Origin: Plasmodiophora brassicae
Taxonomy: Eukaryota; Endomyxa: Phytomyxea; Phytomyxea; Plasmodiophorida
Length of the DNA: 64,000 nucleotides
Reading direction: 5' to 3'
NCBI GenBank assembly: GCA_036867785.1
Contig: CP145418.1
Location: 806,001 to 870,000, forward strand
The notes below the pieces were generated by a model, which saw nothing but the letters and a program-made list of their open reading frames with translations, was not told the DNA's origin and did no database searches. Below are positions 22,662 through 33,835 of the stretch, piece after piece; position 1 is the stretch's first letter, and each line of letters starts with the position of its first letter. A program made the translations under genes and the position numbers.

Positions 22662-23663
22662 CCCCACGTGTACTCACTTGTATCCGATAATCGTTTTTGA
22701 ATAAATTGTGTGCCGCAACTGTTGACGCCCTTCGTGTAGTTTGTTTGTACTTGATTGCATAATGAGTAATGACATTCGACATGATAAGAACGTCGTTGAC
22801 GAACGTCGAATCAGTGCCATCTTTAACAAGTTGGTGAAGCTCGTCCGCAATGTGGAGGTGTCTATGTGGAGAGGGCAGCACTTGACCAATGCCCAGTGAC
22901 GGCGACTCCTCTCGTCGGAACGCCAGGATGGACACCTGCGCCGCTCGCCCCGGTATCGCCCTTGTGCCCGTAATGCCTACCCTGCCAAGCGCACGCGCGT
23001 ATGAACCCTGGTCTCGATACGGTTTCAGCATTTACGAAGGGTTCACGTACTTTAAGCACGATAGGCTTGTTTGGGACACCGGCCTTGTCCTTCGAGCTGG
23101 GACCACGCGGGCCACGTTTGCCCATTTTGAGACCTTCAGAGCGTACCTGAGCTGTTGCCAATACACGACGCCGAAACAAACGGGGCCGTTACCGTGGACG
23201 TACCAACCGCGTACGTGGGAGCAACCTACAGGAAGCACCAGTACGGTCAGCGGGTATCCAGTTCTCTCTGTTGTGGCGCCAAAACTCGGGTTGCAAAGCA
23301 GGGTAACCGATAGCATAAACCCGTAATTGGAGAATAATTTGAGTTGGCAGGATACAGCAGAGGATATGAGTCTTTGTCGCACACTCTAGTTGCTGACTGC
23401 CACAGACTGGATGGTGCTCAGCTCCACAGTTTGTATTCGTATGACAAGTTCGAAATTGAAGGCACGCGAACCCTTCCCTCAGATGGCGGCACATTGCATA
23501 TCATGGGAAGGAGATACCAATTACAAGTATCTAAACGCTAATTTCGATCGTTCGGCCCTACGTAGATAGGGAATCGAACCGATCCGATTGCCTTTGGTGT
23601 ACCAATATATCTTGATATTTCATCCGCCAAGCTCCAACTACCTTGTCAACAACGGCGCTGCCA
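22662..23663. other. One-kilobase spacer, no firm gene
   Basis: This is the longest gap between live array genes. On the minus strand near 22870-23110 a frame reads GHKGDTGASGAG and GKRGPRGPSSKDKAG, which resembles collagen Gly-x-y repeats, but the repeat is short and irregular. On the plus strand an open frame from 22889 to 23326 has no recognisable features. I see no family match and treat both as unproven. The spacer also separates the closely related left-hand copies from the older right-hand ones. Confidence 0.35.
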
Positions 23664-25243
23664 ATGATGCTGCTATGCATTTGGCTCCTACTGTGCTTTT
23701 CGACCTGCAACGCGAAGCTGATGGCGACATACACTCTGGGTAACACGTCCACTACGGTGACGATGAAGACGGCAACGTACCGTCACGGCAATACCAGCTT
23801 CTCAGTCGTCGGCCCTCTACGTTTCGTGGACGGCTCCGATCCGTCCGGACTAGGGAGCGAATTCGCGGGAACAATCATTGTCGCCGACTACGATGCACAT
23901 GGAAACTCATTCGCCTGGGCCAGAGCCTGCCAGGCTTGTGGGTGCATCGGCGTGGTCATGCTAACAAGAGTGAACCCGACCGTGACGAGCCTGGAAGCAT
24001 GGATCGAGGCCGATCGAGCGGTGATGCCCGGCGAGCAGATCTCAACAACGCCGCTCGTTATCCTCGATGGTTACGAGGCCTTGGCATCGGTCGATGACGT
24101 TCGCAGCCGTCCGGGTCCGATTCACGCCGTGATGGACTCGAGCGACATCGTTGAAGGAACTTCGGCGTCAGCGTTGTTCGAGTCGCCTGGCGCCACCTTC
24201 GCGTTCGTTATCGCATGGCTCATCAACGTTGTCAACATGGCCGGTGCCCTATACAAGTTTGCCGCATTCGCAATCGGTGGGCCGCGTTGGTTCCTATTTG
24301 AAGCGTTTGTGCTCTGACACCGGTGGTTACCTTCCTCGCAGATCGTGACGGGAATCTACGGGCGGTCCCTCTTTATCCGTCGATTGTCTTCACAACGGGA
24401 TTGGTGTCTTCCATCTTCCGCATGCTGTGGTTCGCTGATGCCGCGTTCTACAACCTACAGTCGTTTTCGAAAGTGTTTTACCGAGTTCTGATCACGGTAT
24501 TCATTCCAATCGGATTCGCGGGGACGGCCGCCATTGGTATGGCAATGCACGATCACCTGAAACAGGGCAAAGCAGTCAGCGTGAGGCATAAGGCCGCGGT
24601 TTACTCGCTCCTGTCTGTACTTGGCATCGTTTTCACTGTCGACATCGTCGGCACCTTTCTGGCCGCTGTGAAATGGCACGAATACTTCAACGTAACCTAC
24701 ATTTCGGTTAGTCGATTCAGCACGCTTTCGGCACACAGGAATAGTCCTGCTGATAGATTGGATTGCTCATAGACGTTCTACTTCTTGATGAACACGCCAG
24801 TGTCGATTCTGTTCATCAAATACGGTGCGGCAGTTTCGAGGGCGCTGCTGAACAATGACAAGATCTCGACTGTGGAACGTGCCCGCAGCCTTCAGTTCGC
24901 ACGTCGTGTCACCATCTCTGGCGTGGTCGGCGTTGTCCTTCTTCTTACCCAGATCATGTTCATCTCCATGTCCACCAACAGTGTGTCGCACTACGTCATG
25001 CTGTACACGCTGTCGGTTTCGATGGGCGCCATCCAGTGTTTTACATTCCTCATCGCATACCGCCCGCGTTCCAGCATCTTCGACACACTGGCCGAAACAT
25101 ACCTGCCATCGGGTCTGATTTCGAGCATTCCCAGGACGACAAGCGATGACAAGTCGAAAGATGCAGCCCAGCCAGCTGCCGAAAGGACTGTGACCGCGAC
25201 CGCCGTCGTGACCGGTCCACACATGGCCAACAACGCCCTTTAA
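23664..25243 (+). CDS. PA-7TM family membrane protein (array copy 7)
   Basis: Intact gene with exons 23664-24276, 24342-24706 and 24773-25243, 482 residues. The signal peptide is MMLLCIWLLLCFSTCNA. The ectodomain core is GTIIVADYDAHGNSFAWARA, then GCIGVVMLTRVN. Exon 2 is again 365 nt. It is clearly diverged from copies 2-6 but keeps all splice phases, the LLNNDKISTVERARSLQFAR loop and the FRPRSS/YRPRSS-IF motif after the last helix. The tail is longer and Ala/Thr-rich. AATAAAAATAAAC at about 25322 is a likely polyadenylation signal. It shares the unknown, receptor-like function. Confidence 0.82.
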
Positions 25244-25479
25244 CGCATCATCGTCCACCCTCGTTCTTTGTACCGTTTTCACATATTCCTCACATGTTCA
25301 TCTCGTTCCTTCCCGCCGCATCAATAAAAATAAACTGTGGCCCTTGCTCCGGATCCTGTTCTGACCAGCACTGGCGTGGACACGGTCGAATAGCGAAAAG
25401 GCAAGAGATGTCGTGGACCATTACGGTGAACATTGGTTGACGTGTTAGACGGTGAGGTTGATGGCGGCATTCGATGGTC

Positions 25480-25670
25480 ACTTGCCTTCTGCTGTGCATA
25501 TGGCGGTTAGAAGGCAAGCCGGTGTAGGACGTACTCGATTGCGGTGACGATAGAGACTGGAGCGTACCTCCACGCCAACGTCAGCTTCTCTGGCCCTCGT
25601 CGTCGTTTCGAGGATCGTTGTGGATGATGATATTGCTCGAGTGCCGGCCAGGGTGAACCCTGGTCCTTGT
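25480..25670 (+). pseudogene. Exon-1 fragment of the PA-7TM family
   Basis: Between copies 7 and 8 a short stretch resembles the start of copy 8: a CTTGCCTTCTGCTGTG signal-peptide segment, then codons for VTIETGAYLHANVSFS, parallel to VTMKTATYRHANTSFS. The rest of the gene is absent. It is a small relic of another copy or of a failed duplication. Confidence 0.55.
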
Positions 25671-25767
25671 TGCAACATCGTGTTTGTCACCAAACAACGT
25701 TAGAGCTGCCGCTGTAGGTGTGTTCGATCGGTAAGCCGTACCTATGTTGATAGGTTAGCTGGCACAT

Positions 25768-27320
25768 ATGCGGTCATCGACGATGGCAATAGGTTTTGTC
25801 GTTTGCCTTCTGCTGTGTACATGGGGGTCCGAGGGCAAACTGACGGCGTCGTACGCTGTCGGTAACACGTCTTGTACGGTCACGATGAAGACTGCAACGT
25901 ACCGCCACGCCAACACCAGCTTCTCAGTCGCCGGCCATCTTCATTTCGTGGACGGTTCCGACCCGTCGGGCCTAGCTGCCGAAATCGCGGGAACGATAAT
26001 TGTCGTCGATTACGATGTCTATAGTAACTCATTCGCCTGGGCCAGAGCCTGTCAGTCCAATGCATGCGCCGGCGTGGTCATGGTATCGACGAAGATGCCT
26101 ACCATAGCCAGCTCGGAGGCGTGGCTGGAACGTGACAGGGGCGGCATCCACCCCGGTGAACATCTCTCGGCAACGCCGCTGGTCATTCTCGATGGCATTG
26201 ACGCATTGCCGTCCATGGATGACGTTCGCAATCGTCCCGGGCCGATTACCGCAGTCCTGGACTCGTGCGATATCCAGGAAGGCACGTCGGCTTCGGCGCT
26301 ATTCGCGGAACCTGGCGCCGTTGCCGCCTTCGCCGTCGCCTGGTTCGTTAATGTCGTCAACATAGTTGCTGCTATCTACAAATTCGCTGCATTCGGCATC
26401 AGTAAGTCCCCTGGTTCCAAATGACGCCGATCCCTGCTTAGCATCAGCGGATTGGCTGCGCAGGTGAGGAAGGCCATTTGCGCGTTATCCCGCTCTTCCC
26501 GTGCACAGTGTTCACGACGTCACTGGTGTCGTCCACTATTCGCATGTTGTGGTTCGCGAACGCTGCTTTCTACAATCTGCAACTGTTTTCTAGGCCCTTC
26601 TATCGAATTCTCATGACGTCGTTCGTTCCGGTCCAATTTGCAGGGACGGCGGCTATCGGCATGGCGATGCACGAGCACCTGATGCAGGGCAAGGCGGTCA
26701 GTACGCCGCACAGGCTTGGCATGTATTCGCTACTGGGCGTTCTCGGGGTCATCTTCACCATTGACGAAATCGGTACGTTCGTAGCTGCTCTGACCTGGCA
26801 TGAGTACTTCAACGTAACGTACCTCTCGGTGGGTCATTGACGTGTTTCTTTGACGCTTGACGGGAATCTGCTGACCGCATGACGAACTCAGACAATCTAT
26901 TTCCTGATGAACATTCCTGCATCCATTCTATTTATCAAATACGGGACGGCGGTCTCGAACGCACTGCTGACGAACGACAAGATCTCGATTGTGGAACGCG
27001 CCCGCAGCCTTCAATTTGCGCGTCGTGTCGCGACCTCCGGGGCAATGGGGATTGCCGTTCTGTTGACTCAAATACTGTTTACCGCCCTGAACGCGGTCAA
27101 TGTGGGATACTACTTTATGCTCTACACGCTGACGGTCACAATGGGCGCCGTGCAATGCTTCACGTTCATCAGCGCATTTCGTCCTCGTTCCAGCATCTTC
27201 GACATGCTCGCTCGGTCATATATGCCGTCATCCCTAGTGCCCTTTGCATCCCGGAGCGCGAGCCCTGAAAGAAACAAAGATGCCTCCGCCAGGATTGCTC
27301 CTGCGACCATAGACACGTGA
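25768..27320 (+). CDS. PA-7TM family membrane protein (array copy 8)
   Basis: Intact gene with exons 25768-26401, 26464-26828 and 26892-27320, 475 residues. The first Met gives a slightly longer leader (MRSSTMAIGFVVCLLLC); an internal Met six codons on could also start. The ectodomain keeps GTIIVVDYDVYSNSFAWARA but differs in the middle, with STKMPTIASSEAW. At the first splice junction it has ISEEGHLR where others have IDREGNLR. Membrane segments and the KISIVERARSLQFARR loop are conserved, and the tail is short. Exon 2 is 365 nt. It belongs to the older right-hand part of the array. Confidence 0.82.
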
Positions 27321-27871
27321 ACTTCAGCACGTGCTCCGTTCAATTTGCTGTGTCTCGTGTGTCTCAGTTCTCATTCCTTGCCTTAAAGCCCTGCCCGTAA
27401 TACACATTATCATGTTACGTGCTGGAATCTGTCATTGCATTCGACGTTAGCACATCTCCAAGGGCACAATCGGTCGGGCCGCGATATTTTTTCAGACGGA
27501 GAGCAGGCGCCTGCTCGCCGTTTCGCTCGTGTTGATGGTAGCCCCCGGATCACTCCTCGTCCGTTTGGTGAAGCTCGCACCGATGTCAAGGGACGTCTCT
27601 GCATCCTCCTCATCGTCGTTCAAATCCTTATCCCCTTAATATACCTATGTTGACGTCGTCACCAGGCCAATAAGAGAATCCAGCGCCGTCCACCGTGATC
27701 GACGGAAGGGTCGACGATGGAATGCGAAGTTCGCCTTCATCTTTGTACCATGCGCGCCGCTAGCTGTTGACCAAGAGATAGAGGGTGCCTAAGAGCGGTC
27801 CCAGGTATGTTGGGATATCACCAGTGAATATTATTGTGGACCGTACCGTCGACTCTATCCAGCGAGACGCA
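27321..27871. other. Spacer between array copies 8 and 9
   Basis: About 550 bases without a supported gene. A short plus-strand frame (27435-27653) ends in a hydrophobic run but lacks any family feature. The region should hold the terminator of copy 8 and the promoter of copy 9. No repeat shared with the left-hand flanks was noticed. Confidence 0.4.
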
Positions 27872-29449
27872 ATGGTAATGTCGCTGAGCATTTGTCTCCT
27901 CGTGTGCCTATGGGTATCCGAGGGCAGGCTGCTGGCGACGTACGGCACGCAGAACACATCCCGGACGGCCACGATGAGAACGGCAACGTACCGCCACGGG
28001 AACACCAGTTTCTCAATCGTCGGCCCTCTGCATTTCGTGGATGGGTCGGACCCGTCCGCGCTCGGCACGGAAATCGCGGGGAAGATCATTGTCGCTGACG
28101 GCGACGCCTATGGGAACTCATTCGCCTGGGCCAGAGCCTGCCAGTCCCACGAATGCGTCGGCGTCGTTATGGTCACGACGGTAATGGGTGCGGTCGCCAG
28201 CCTGGAAGCGTGGCTGGAGACTGACAGGACTGGGTATTCGAGCACAGAGCGCTCCCCGATACCTGTTGCCACTCTTGACGGCACAGACGCCCTGGTGTCC
28301 ATGGATGACGTTCGCGGTCGTCCCGGTCCGGTTATTGCCATGCTGGACTCGTGCGATATTGTGGATGGCACGTCGGCGTCCTTGCTATTCGCGGCACCGG
28401 GCGCCACGGCAGCGTTCGTCATCGCCTGGCTCGTCAACATTGTCAACATGGTCGCCGCCATCTACAAGCTCCTGGCGTTTGCAATCGGTTGGTTATACAT
28501 GTGCTTGCAACGATCTGCGTCTGCGCTAATGCCCGGTGCTGTGGCTGTCGTTCAGATCGGGAAGGCCACCTGCGGGCCGTGCCGTCCCTGCCCTGCGTCG
28601 TGTTCGTTACGTCGTTGACATCATCCGCCATCCGCATGCTGTGGTTCACCAATGCCAGCTTCTACGACTTGCAGGCGTTTTCCAAGCCCTTGTACCGAGT
28701 TCTGAGTTCGGCGTCGATCCCAATCGGGTTCGCCGGGACGGCCGCCATCGGCGTCGCGATGCACGACCACCTGATGCATGGCATGTTTGTCAGCGTGCAG
28801 CACAAGGTTGCCGTGTATTCATTGGTCTCCCTTGTCTGCCTCATCTTCACGTTCGACCTGATCGGCACCGTCGCAGCCGCCGTGACCTGGCACGAATACT
28901 TCAACATAACGTACCTCTCGGTTGGCGCAGCCAGCTGCTTCTAATGTAGGCAGAACGTACCTAATCGAGGAACGTGCACAGGGTTTCTACTTCCTGATGA
29001 ATATCCCCGTGTCGATTCTGTTCATCAAGTACGGGGTGGCGGTGTCGAACGCGCTGCTGAAGAACGACAAGATCTCCGCTGTCGAACGCGACCGTAGCCG
29101 CCAATTCGCTCGTCGTGTCGCCGTCTCCGGTGCATTCGGCATCGGCAATCTGCTGTCCCAGGTCCTGTTTGCCCTCCTGTACACGTCCAGCGTGTCACAC
29201 TATCTCATGCTGTACACCCTGTCCGTCACGATCGCCGCCATGCAATGCTACACGTTCACGACCGCCTTCCGCTCCCGTTCCAGCATTTTCGACTCGGTGG
29301 CGCAGGCGTACCTGCCACCTGTGCTCCGCTTCATGGTGGGCCACAAGACGGCCAGCGACGACCAAACAGCCAGGTTGGCCGACTCCAGGATTATGCCCAC
29401 GACCAGGACCGTGACGGTCAAACACAAGGTTGCCGTCGACGCTACTTAA
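27872..29449 (+). CDS. PA-7TM family membrane protein (array copy 9)
   Basis: Last array member, intact: exons 27872-28487, 28556-28920 and 28982-29449, 482 residues. The signal peptide is MVMSLSICLLVCLWVSEG. An in-frame upstream extension exists but would bury the signal peptide, so the inner Met was chosen. The ectodomain has GKIIVADGDAYGNSFAWARA and ECVGVVMVTTVMG. The loop reads LLKNDKISAVERDRSRQFAR, and FRSRSSIF replaces FRPRSSIF. The middle exon is 365 nt, as in every live copy. Together with copy 8 it is the most diverged member, which suggests the array grew from this end leftward. Confidence 0.82.
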
Positions 29450-29671
29450 CTCGAACGTTGCTTCATCGTGCGCCGTCGAATGCGCTCGCGTTGCTGTGCT
29501 GTGTCGCCTTCGCGTCACGCCCAGTACTCACGCGACGCTCTATAGATTCCAACCTCGTTATCTGACTATAAACGCAATGTATGCGATGACTGGTGATCAC
29601 GTGCACAATGGTTTGTACCAGGTGCGCGCGCGTTCAGTGTCGACCGAATCTGCTTGCCCACACACACCGGT

Positions 29672-32231
29672 ATGGGGACCTACAGGCCACTGGAGGCGGT
29701 GGAGGCCGGCTCCGAGTTGCTGGCCACCGACGACGTGCCGGCACACGGCGTCTCTGCTTCCACGACGATCGACACTGTGCTCGACACGCTGCGATTCCTA
29801 CCCGGATCCGCCTCGGTCCATTGTCATCATCGCTCTATACGAGACGTGCGCTGATACCGACGTCCGAGTCAGGCCGTGCTGGATATTGACGGGAACAACG
29901 GCAAGACGCCCGTCTGGGAGGGCGACCTGCAGATCCGGGACGCCAGTGATCTGGCCGGGCTCGATGGCGCGCTTGCATCCACCTGGAGCAAGTACTTCTT
30001 CTCTCTCGTTGACGGCACGATGTACTACAAACGGCATCGCCCCGACGCCTCCAACCGGGGAGCCTTCCGCATCGCCTTTATCCTCGCACCTGTCTGTCAT
30101 TCATTTGGTGCCAGGCCACCATGTACGCGACGTGCGGGTCACTGACCCTGATCCGCCTGCAGGAAGTGGTGGTCGTTGACGATATGAGCGCGTCGGCGTT
30201 CGCATCGTTGCGCCCGCGTTCCGACCTGGAGGTCGTTGACGCCGACGATATCGACGCCGGTTGTATCAAGCACGTCGACGGCGCCGACGTCACGATCGTC
30301 ACACCGCACCGTATCAAGTTCATGAAATGCCCAAGGTCGGCGATCCGACTGCTTCCCCCGACTTGCGCTGCTGTCTGACACGAACGACAGCGCCCAGACA
30401 CGGTGCGAACTTGTCGACGTGATGCGGGCCCATCTGCGGGCCCGTCTCGGCGACAAGCTCTGGACGGCCAAGGTCGAAGCCGGCCGCATATCGCTGCCCT
30501 TGATTCAGGAGCAGATCCGCCTGAACAGTCAACTCTACAACGATTTTCGCGAAAGGCTGGGTACGATCTGGTCGTCTGGCTCCACAACGCGCGCGTACGT
30601 CTAACGTTGGAAGTGGGCAGTGGAGGACGGGCCGGTGAAGGTCATGGAAAGCGTTCAGACGAGCCGGTCCAAGCCACGCCACGGCGTGCTCGAAGTCGCC
30701 ATGATCACGTCGCCTACGACGCCGCCGACGTACCGCTCGAAGCAATTCATCCTGATGGACGGCGCCCTGTAACGACACACCTCGCCTGACATGCACACGA
30801 CGTCGTCCTCGGGGCTGATACGAGTGGTGACTGGGGGCGTCTAGGTACTGGTTCCCAGACAACGACCACAGGTCGCTGGAGTCCTGTCTGGCGCTGAAGT
30901 ACGCCAGCGTCGCGTTGGACGAAACGGCCATCCGGGAAGGAGAGTTCGCCATGGACATCCAGACGCCGCTGCGCATGCTGAAATTACGGGCCAAGCACGC
31001 CGCCAGCCTGGCCGAATGGTTCCATTCGCTGGTGTCCGCCATCAGCCAGACCAACACCGGATTGGACGTCGCTGGTACGATTCCCACATGTCGTGAACTC
31101 CGACTGTTGTGCCCCGAACACGTTGAGCAGGTTCACCGGCCGACCTGCCTCCCGATGCTGCTGTTGCCGACGTCGACCAGCTGATCGCCCACATCAACAG
31201 CATTCAGGCCTCGGACCTGTCCATCTGCGACCTGGATCGTATCCCGGACGGCGAGAAACGCTGGCGCGACTACCTGGTCCAGGCCAGGCAGGTTCGTGCT
31301 TGCACCAACGTTCCTCGACGTGATCTGCCCCACCCGCTCAGCGACAGCCGCCAGATCGATCTCTGGGAATGCAGGAACGACGTCCCGGAGTGGCGCCTGA
31401 CGATGCCCGAGAAGATCGTCTGGAAGTACCTGCTGCCGACCGCTCCGCACCGTCTCCCGTCCCTGCCGTCGTCCATCGCTGCCCCAATCCTGGCCGAGTT
31501 CCAGAGTGCCGACACGAGGCCGAAGGTGCGTCCTGGCCCCAGCAGTACGCGCATGGCCGCCGTTCAACGTTCTTGTGCCAGTGTCGCCACCCACGTCGTG
31601 AACTCTTCGACCCGCTCCTGCACTGGGTCACCGGCGAGCTCAACAAGCTGTTTGCCAAGTGGCGCATGTCGATCGAGAGCGCGACGGCCCCGGTCCCTGC
31701 TAAGGACAACGACAGTAGGAGGAGGCGGGGCGGGCGCTCCTCGAAACGTAACTGGGTTGACGTGGCAAATGGGTGTAGAGAGCGACCTGCAGCCGGATCA
31801 GTGCTCTGTCATTGTGGCGTTCGCGAACGGGTCCAACAACCCGACAGGCCTGGCCATGTGCGGGCCGGACCAGCCCGTTGTGACGATCGGTCGCGATTCG
31901 TGCAACACGTTGCCGCTGGCGGACGAGCGTGTGTCACGCGCGCACGCCAAGATCGTCTACGTGAAAGGCGGTATAGCAGGGCGTCACGTGCGGGCGCTTC
32001 CATGCGGGACATCTCACTACCGGACGTCGATGCCCAGAACTGGAGCTGTTCGACATCGGGTCGCTATCGGGCACGAGGGTGAACAACAGCAGCGTGGGGC
32101 ACAAGGCGGTGAAGGTCGGCGACGAGATCGTCGTCGGCACGTCCACGATCCGGATCGAGCAGCGCAAGGCACGGCCGCAGTCGTTCGGGACCCGCCTCAG
32201 ACAGAAGCTGGCGTCGTTCGGCAAAGACTGA
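29672..32231 (+). CDS. PH-PH-RGS-like-FHA signalling protein
   Basis: This is a multi-exon gene read by joining plus-strand exons across short introns. A first PH domain starts at VWEGDLQIRD and has WSKYFFSLVDGTMYYKR. A second PH domain has FILMDGALYWFPDND and ends in an ASLAEWFHSLVSAI helix. A helical region follows (LIDLW-type motif, KIVWKYLLPTAPHRLPSLPS, ELFDPLLHWVTGELNKLF) whose spacing resembles the second half of an RGS domain. The C-terminus is an FHA domain, VVTIGRDSCNTLPLADERVS then RAHAKIVYV and SLSGTRVNN, expected to bind phosphothreonine. The intron joining RGS and FHA parts (31748-31778) would be 31 nt. If it is not used, the FHA part could be a separate gene starting at 31771. 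The protein probably links membranes, G proteins and phospho-signals. Confidence 0.65.
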
Positions 32232-32296
32232 CGCGAAGCGCGCGCCTCCAGACGATAAACCATTGCGACCCCTCATGTTCCAGACGACGTGCCGGT

Positions 32297-33566
32297 TTAC
32301 AGAGGCAGCGCCCAGCGTATGTAGGAGCGGCCCAGGACGACCTGCATGTTCTCCAGCGGGGACGCCTTGCGATACAGGCCGACACGCGAATGGGCCAGCA
32401 TGCGATCGAACTGGGTATCGTTCGTCATGAGCATGCGGAATTGCTCCTGGTAGATGAGCGCGGTGATCGCCAGGCAGGCCATGGCGTTCACGACGTTGAC
32501 GCCGGTCACGATGGAGGTTGGCGTCCAGGACAGCATCCAGTCGGACGCGGTGGCAATCGAGTACGCCAGGTACAGCAGGGACGCGTGCATCAGGTAGAAC
32601 AGCATCTGCAGATAGTACCGGTGGTTCGCGATGCCAATGCAGGTCGCAAGGACCTTGCAGTGATGGTTCTGTTCCCACGTAAGCCTGGCGCACGGCAGAT
32701 GTGCATCGTCTCGTACCATTCGCATGACACACGTGTTGCACTGCCGGCAGTGGTGCGTTCTCGGCGGCCGATAGCTATTGCAACCCTTCGTGCACATGTC
32801 GACGGCCCCCCTGTGATGATGATGATCGTCGTCGAGGGCGGGCGCGCCAGGCGCGAACAATGGCACCAGTTCGATGCCCGTACTCTCCATCGTCAGCGCC
32901 GTGCCCGCCTGCCGCCCAGCCTGCCCGTCGATGTCGATCGACACCGAATCCTTGCCGGAGTCGGCATGGGCGGACGATACCCATTCTACGCCGGGGAACA
33001 AAGCGTCCCCGTCGTCGTCGTCGTTGTCGACGACCAGTATGCCATGCGCCGCGAACTCCTGCCGTTATGTCGACTCAGACGGCTCATCTCCAGCAACGAG
33101 ATTCGACAGCGTCGCTTACGCCTGCGGTCCGGCTGTGGTCGACCTGCCGAACCCTTCGAGCGACGTCCTTCCCCGATTGCAGGTCGACGAGCTGGGCCCT
33201 GGCCATCTGCATCGCTTTCGCCATGCCGGCCGACGTTGTCGCTGGCCGTGATGCCGGGTCGGCCGTCTGCTCTGCGAACTCGGGCGTCTCCGGCGCCGAA
33301 CCGGCCGTCCCGTCCCATGCCCTCCACGCCTTGGGCACTGTTCCCAAATTCAGTTCCCCATCGTCGTTCGTCGGGGGGACGCGCGCCCCCATACGCGTAT
33401 GGTCCACTGTCAGGACGCGGATCAGGGCAGTGACCGCCAGCGCCAGCTCGACCAGGATGATGCCGGCAACCAGCCTGGACCGCACCGTCGTCGCGACGAC
33501 CGCAACGGCGTACAGCAGCGTCGCGATCGCGCCGACGCGCACGCAGACGAACACGGCCGTGCCCAT
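32297..33566 (-). CDS. DHHC-family protein S-acyltransferase with NHHC motif
   Basis: The start MGTAVFVCVRVGAIATLLYA gives the first of two N-terminal membrane helices. A long acidic and His-rich linker (ALDDDHHHHRG) leads to the cysteine-rich domain: CTKGCNSYRPPRTHHC, RQCNTCVMRM, then NHHC and TCIGIANHRYYL. Two more helices follow (FYLMHASLLYLAYSI, VNVVNAMACLAITALIYQEQ). An intron (about 32669-32716) falls just before the NHHC codons. As in the 2.6-kb gene, Asn replaces the Asp of DHHC and the usual Pro-Trp after the motif is absent, while the active Cys and zinc ligands stay. The two genes are diverged elsewhere, so this is an old shared trait or a repeated one. The gene ends 65 nt from the convergent FHA gene. 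Confidence 0.82.
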
Positions 33567-33835
33567 TGCCGAGTGAGGCGAGATGGGCGACGCGGGCCAC
33601 GACACGCGACGTTACGTCGTTGCCGGCGGTACCCGCACCCGCCAACGCCTGTAACGAACCCATGATGACGACCCGCACGTACCGGCCTGGGCGCGCTCCT
33701 CCTGCCATCGGCCGATGCGCGTTGTCGTCGTCCGGCTATTTCGGGGACGATCTGCATTCTGCTGCCAGGCCTAAAACCGGACCGAGGCGGTGTGTGTACG
33801 TGTAGCAGGAAATAGACGGGCGAACCCAGGTGCCG

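Noticed and set aside
11205-29449. Signal-peptide-peptidase-like protease family (PA plus polytopic membrane domain)
   Set aside because: No YD, GxGD or PAL motif is present in any copy.
31403-33433. A 676-residue plus-strand open frame spanning the FHA gene and beyond
   Set aside because: Only its first part agrees with the FHA gene exons; the rest runs antisense through the second DHHC gene.
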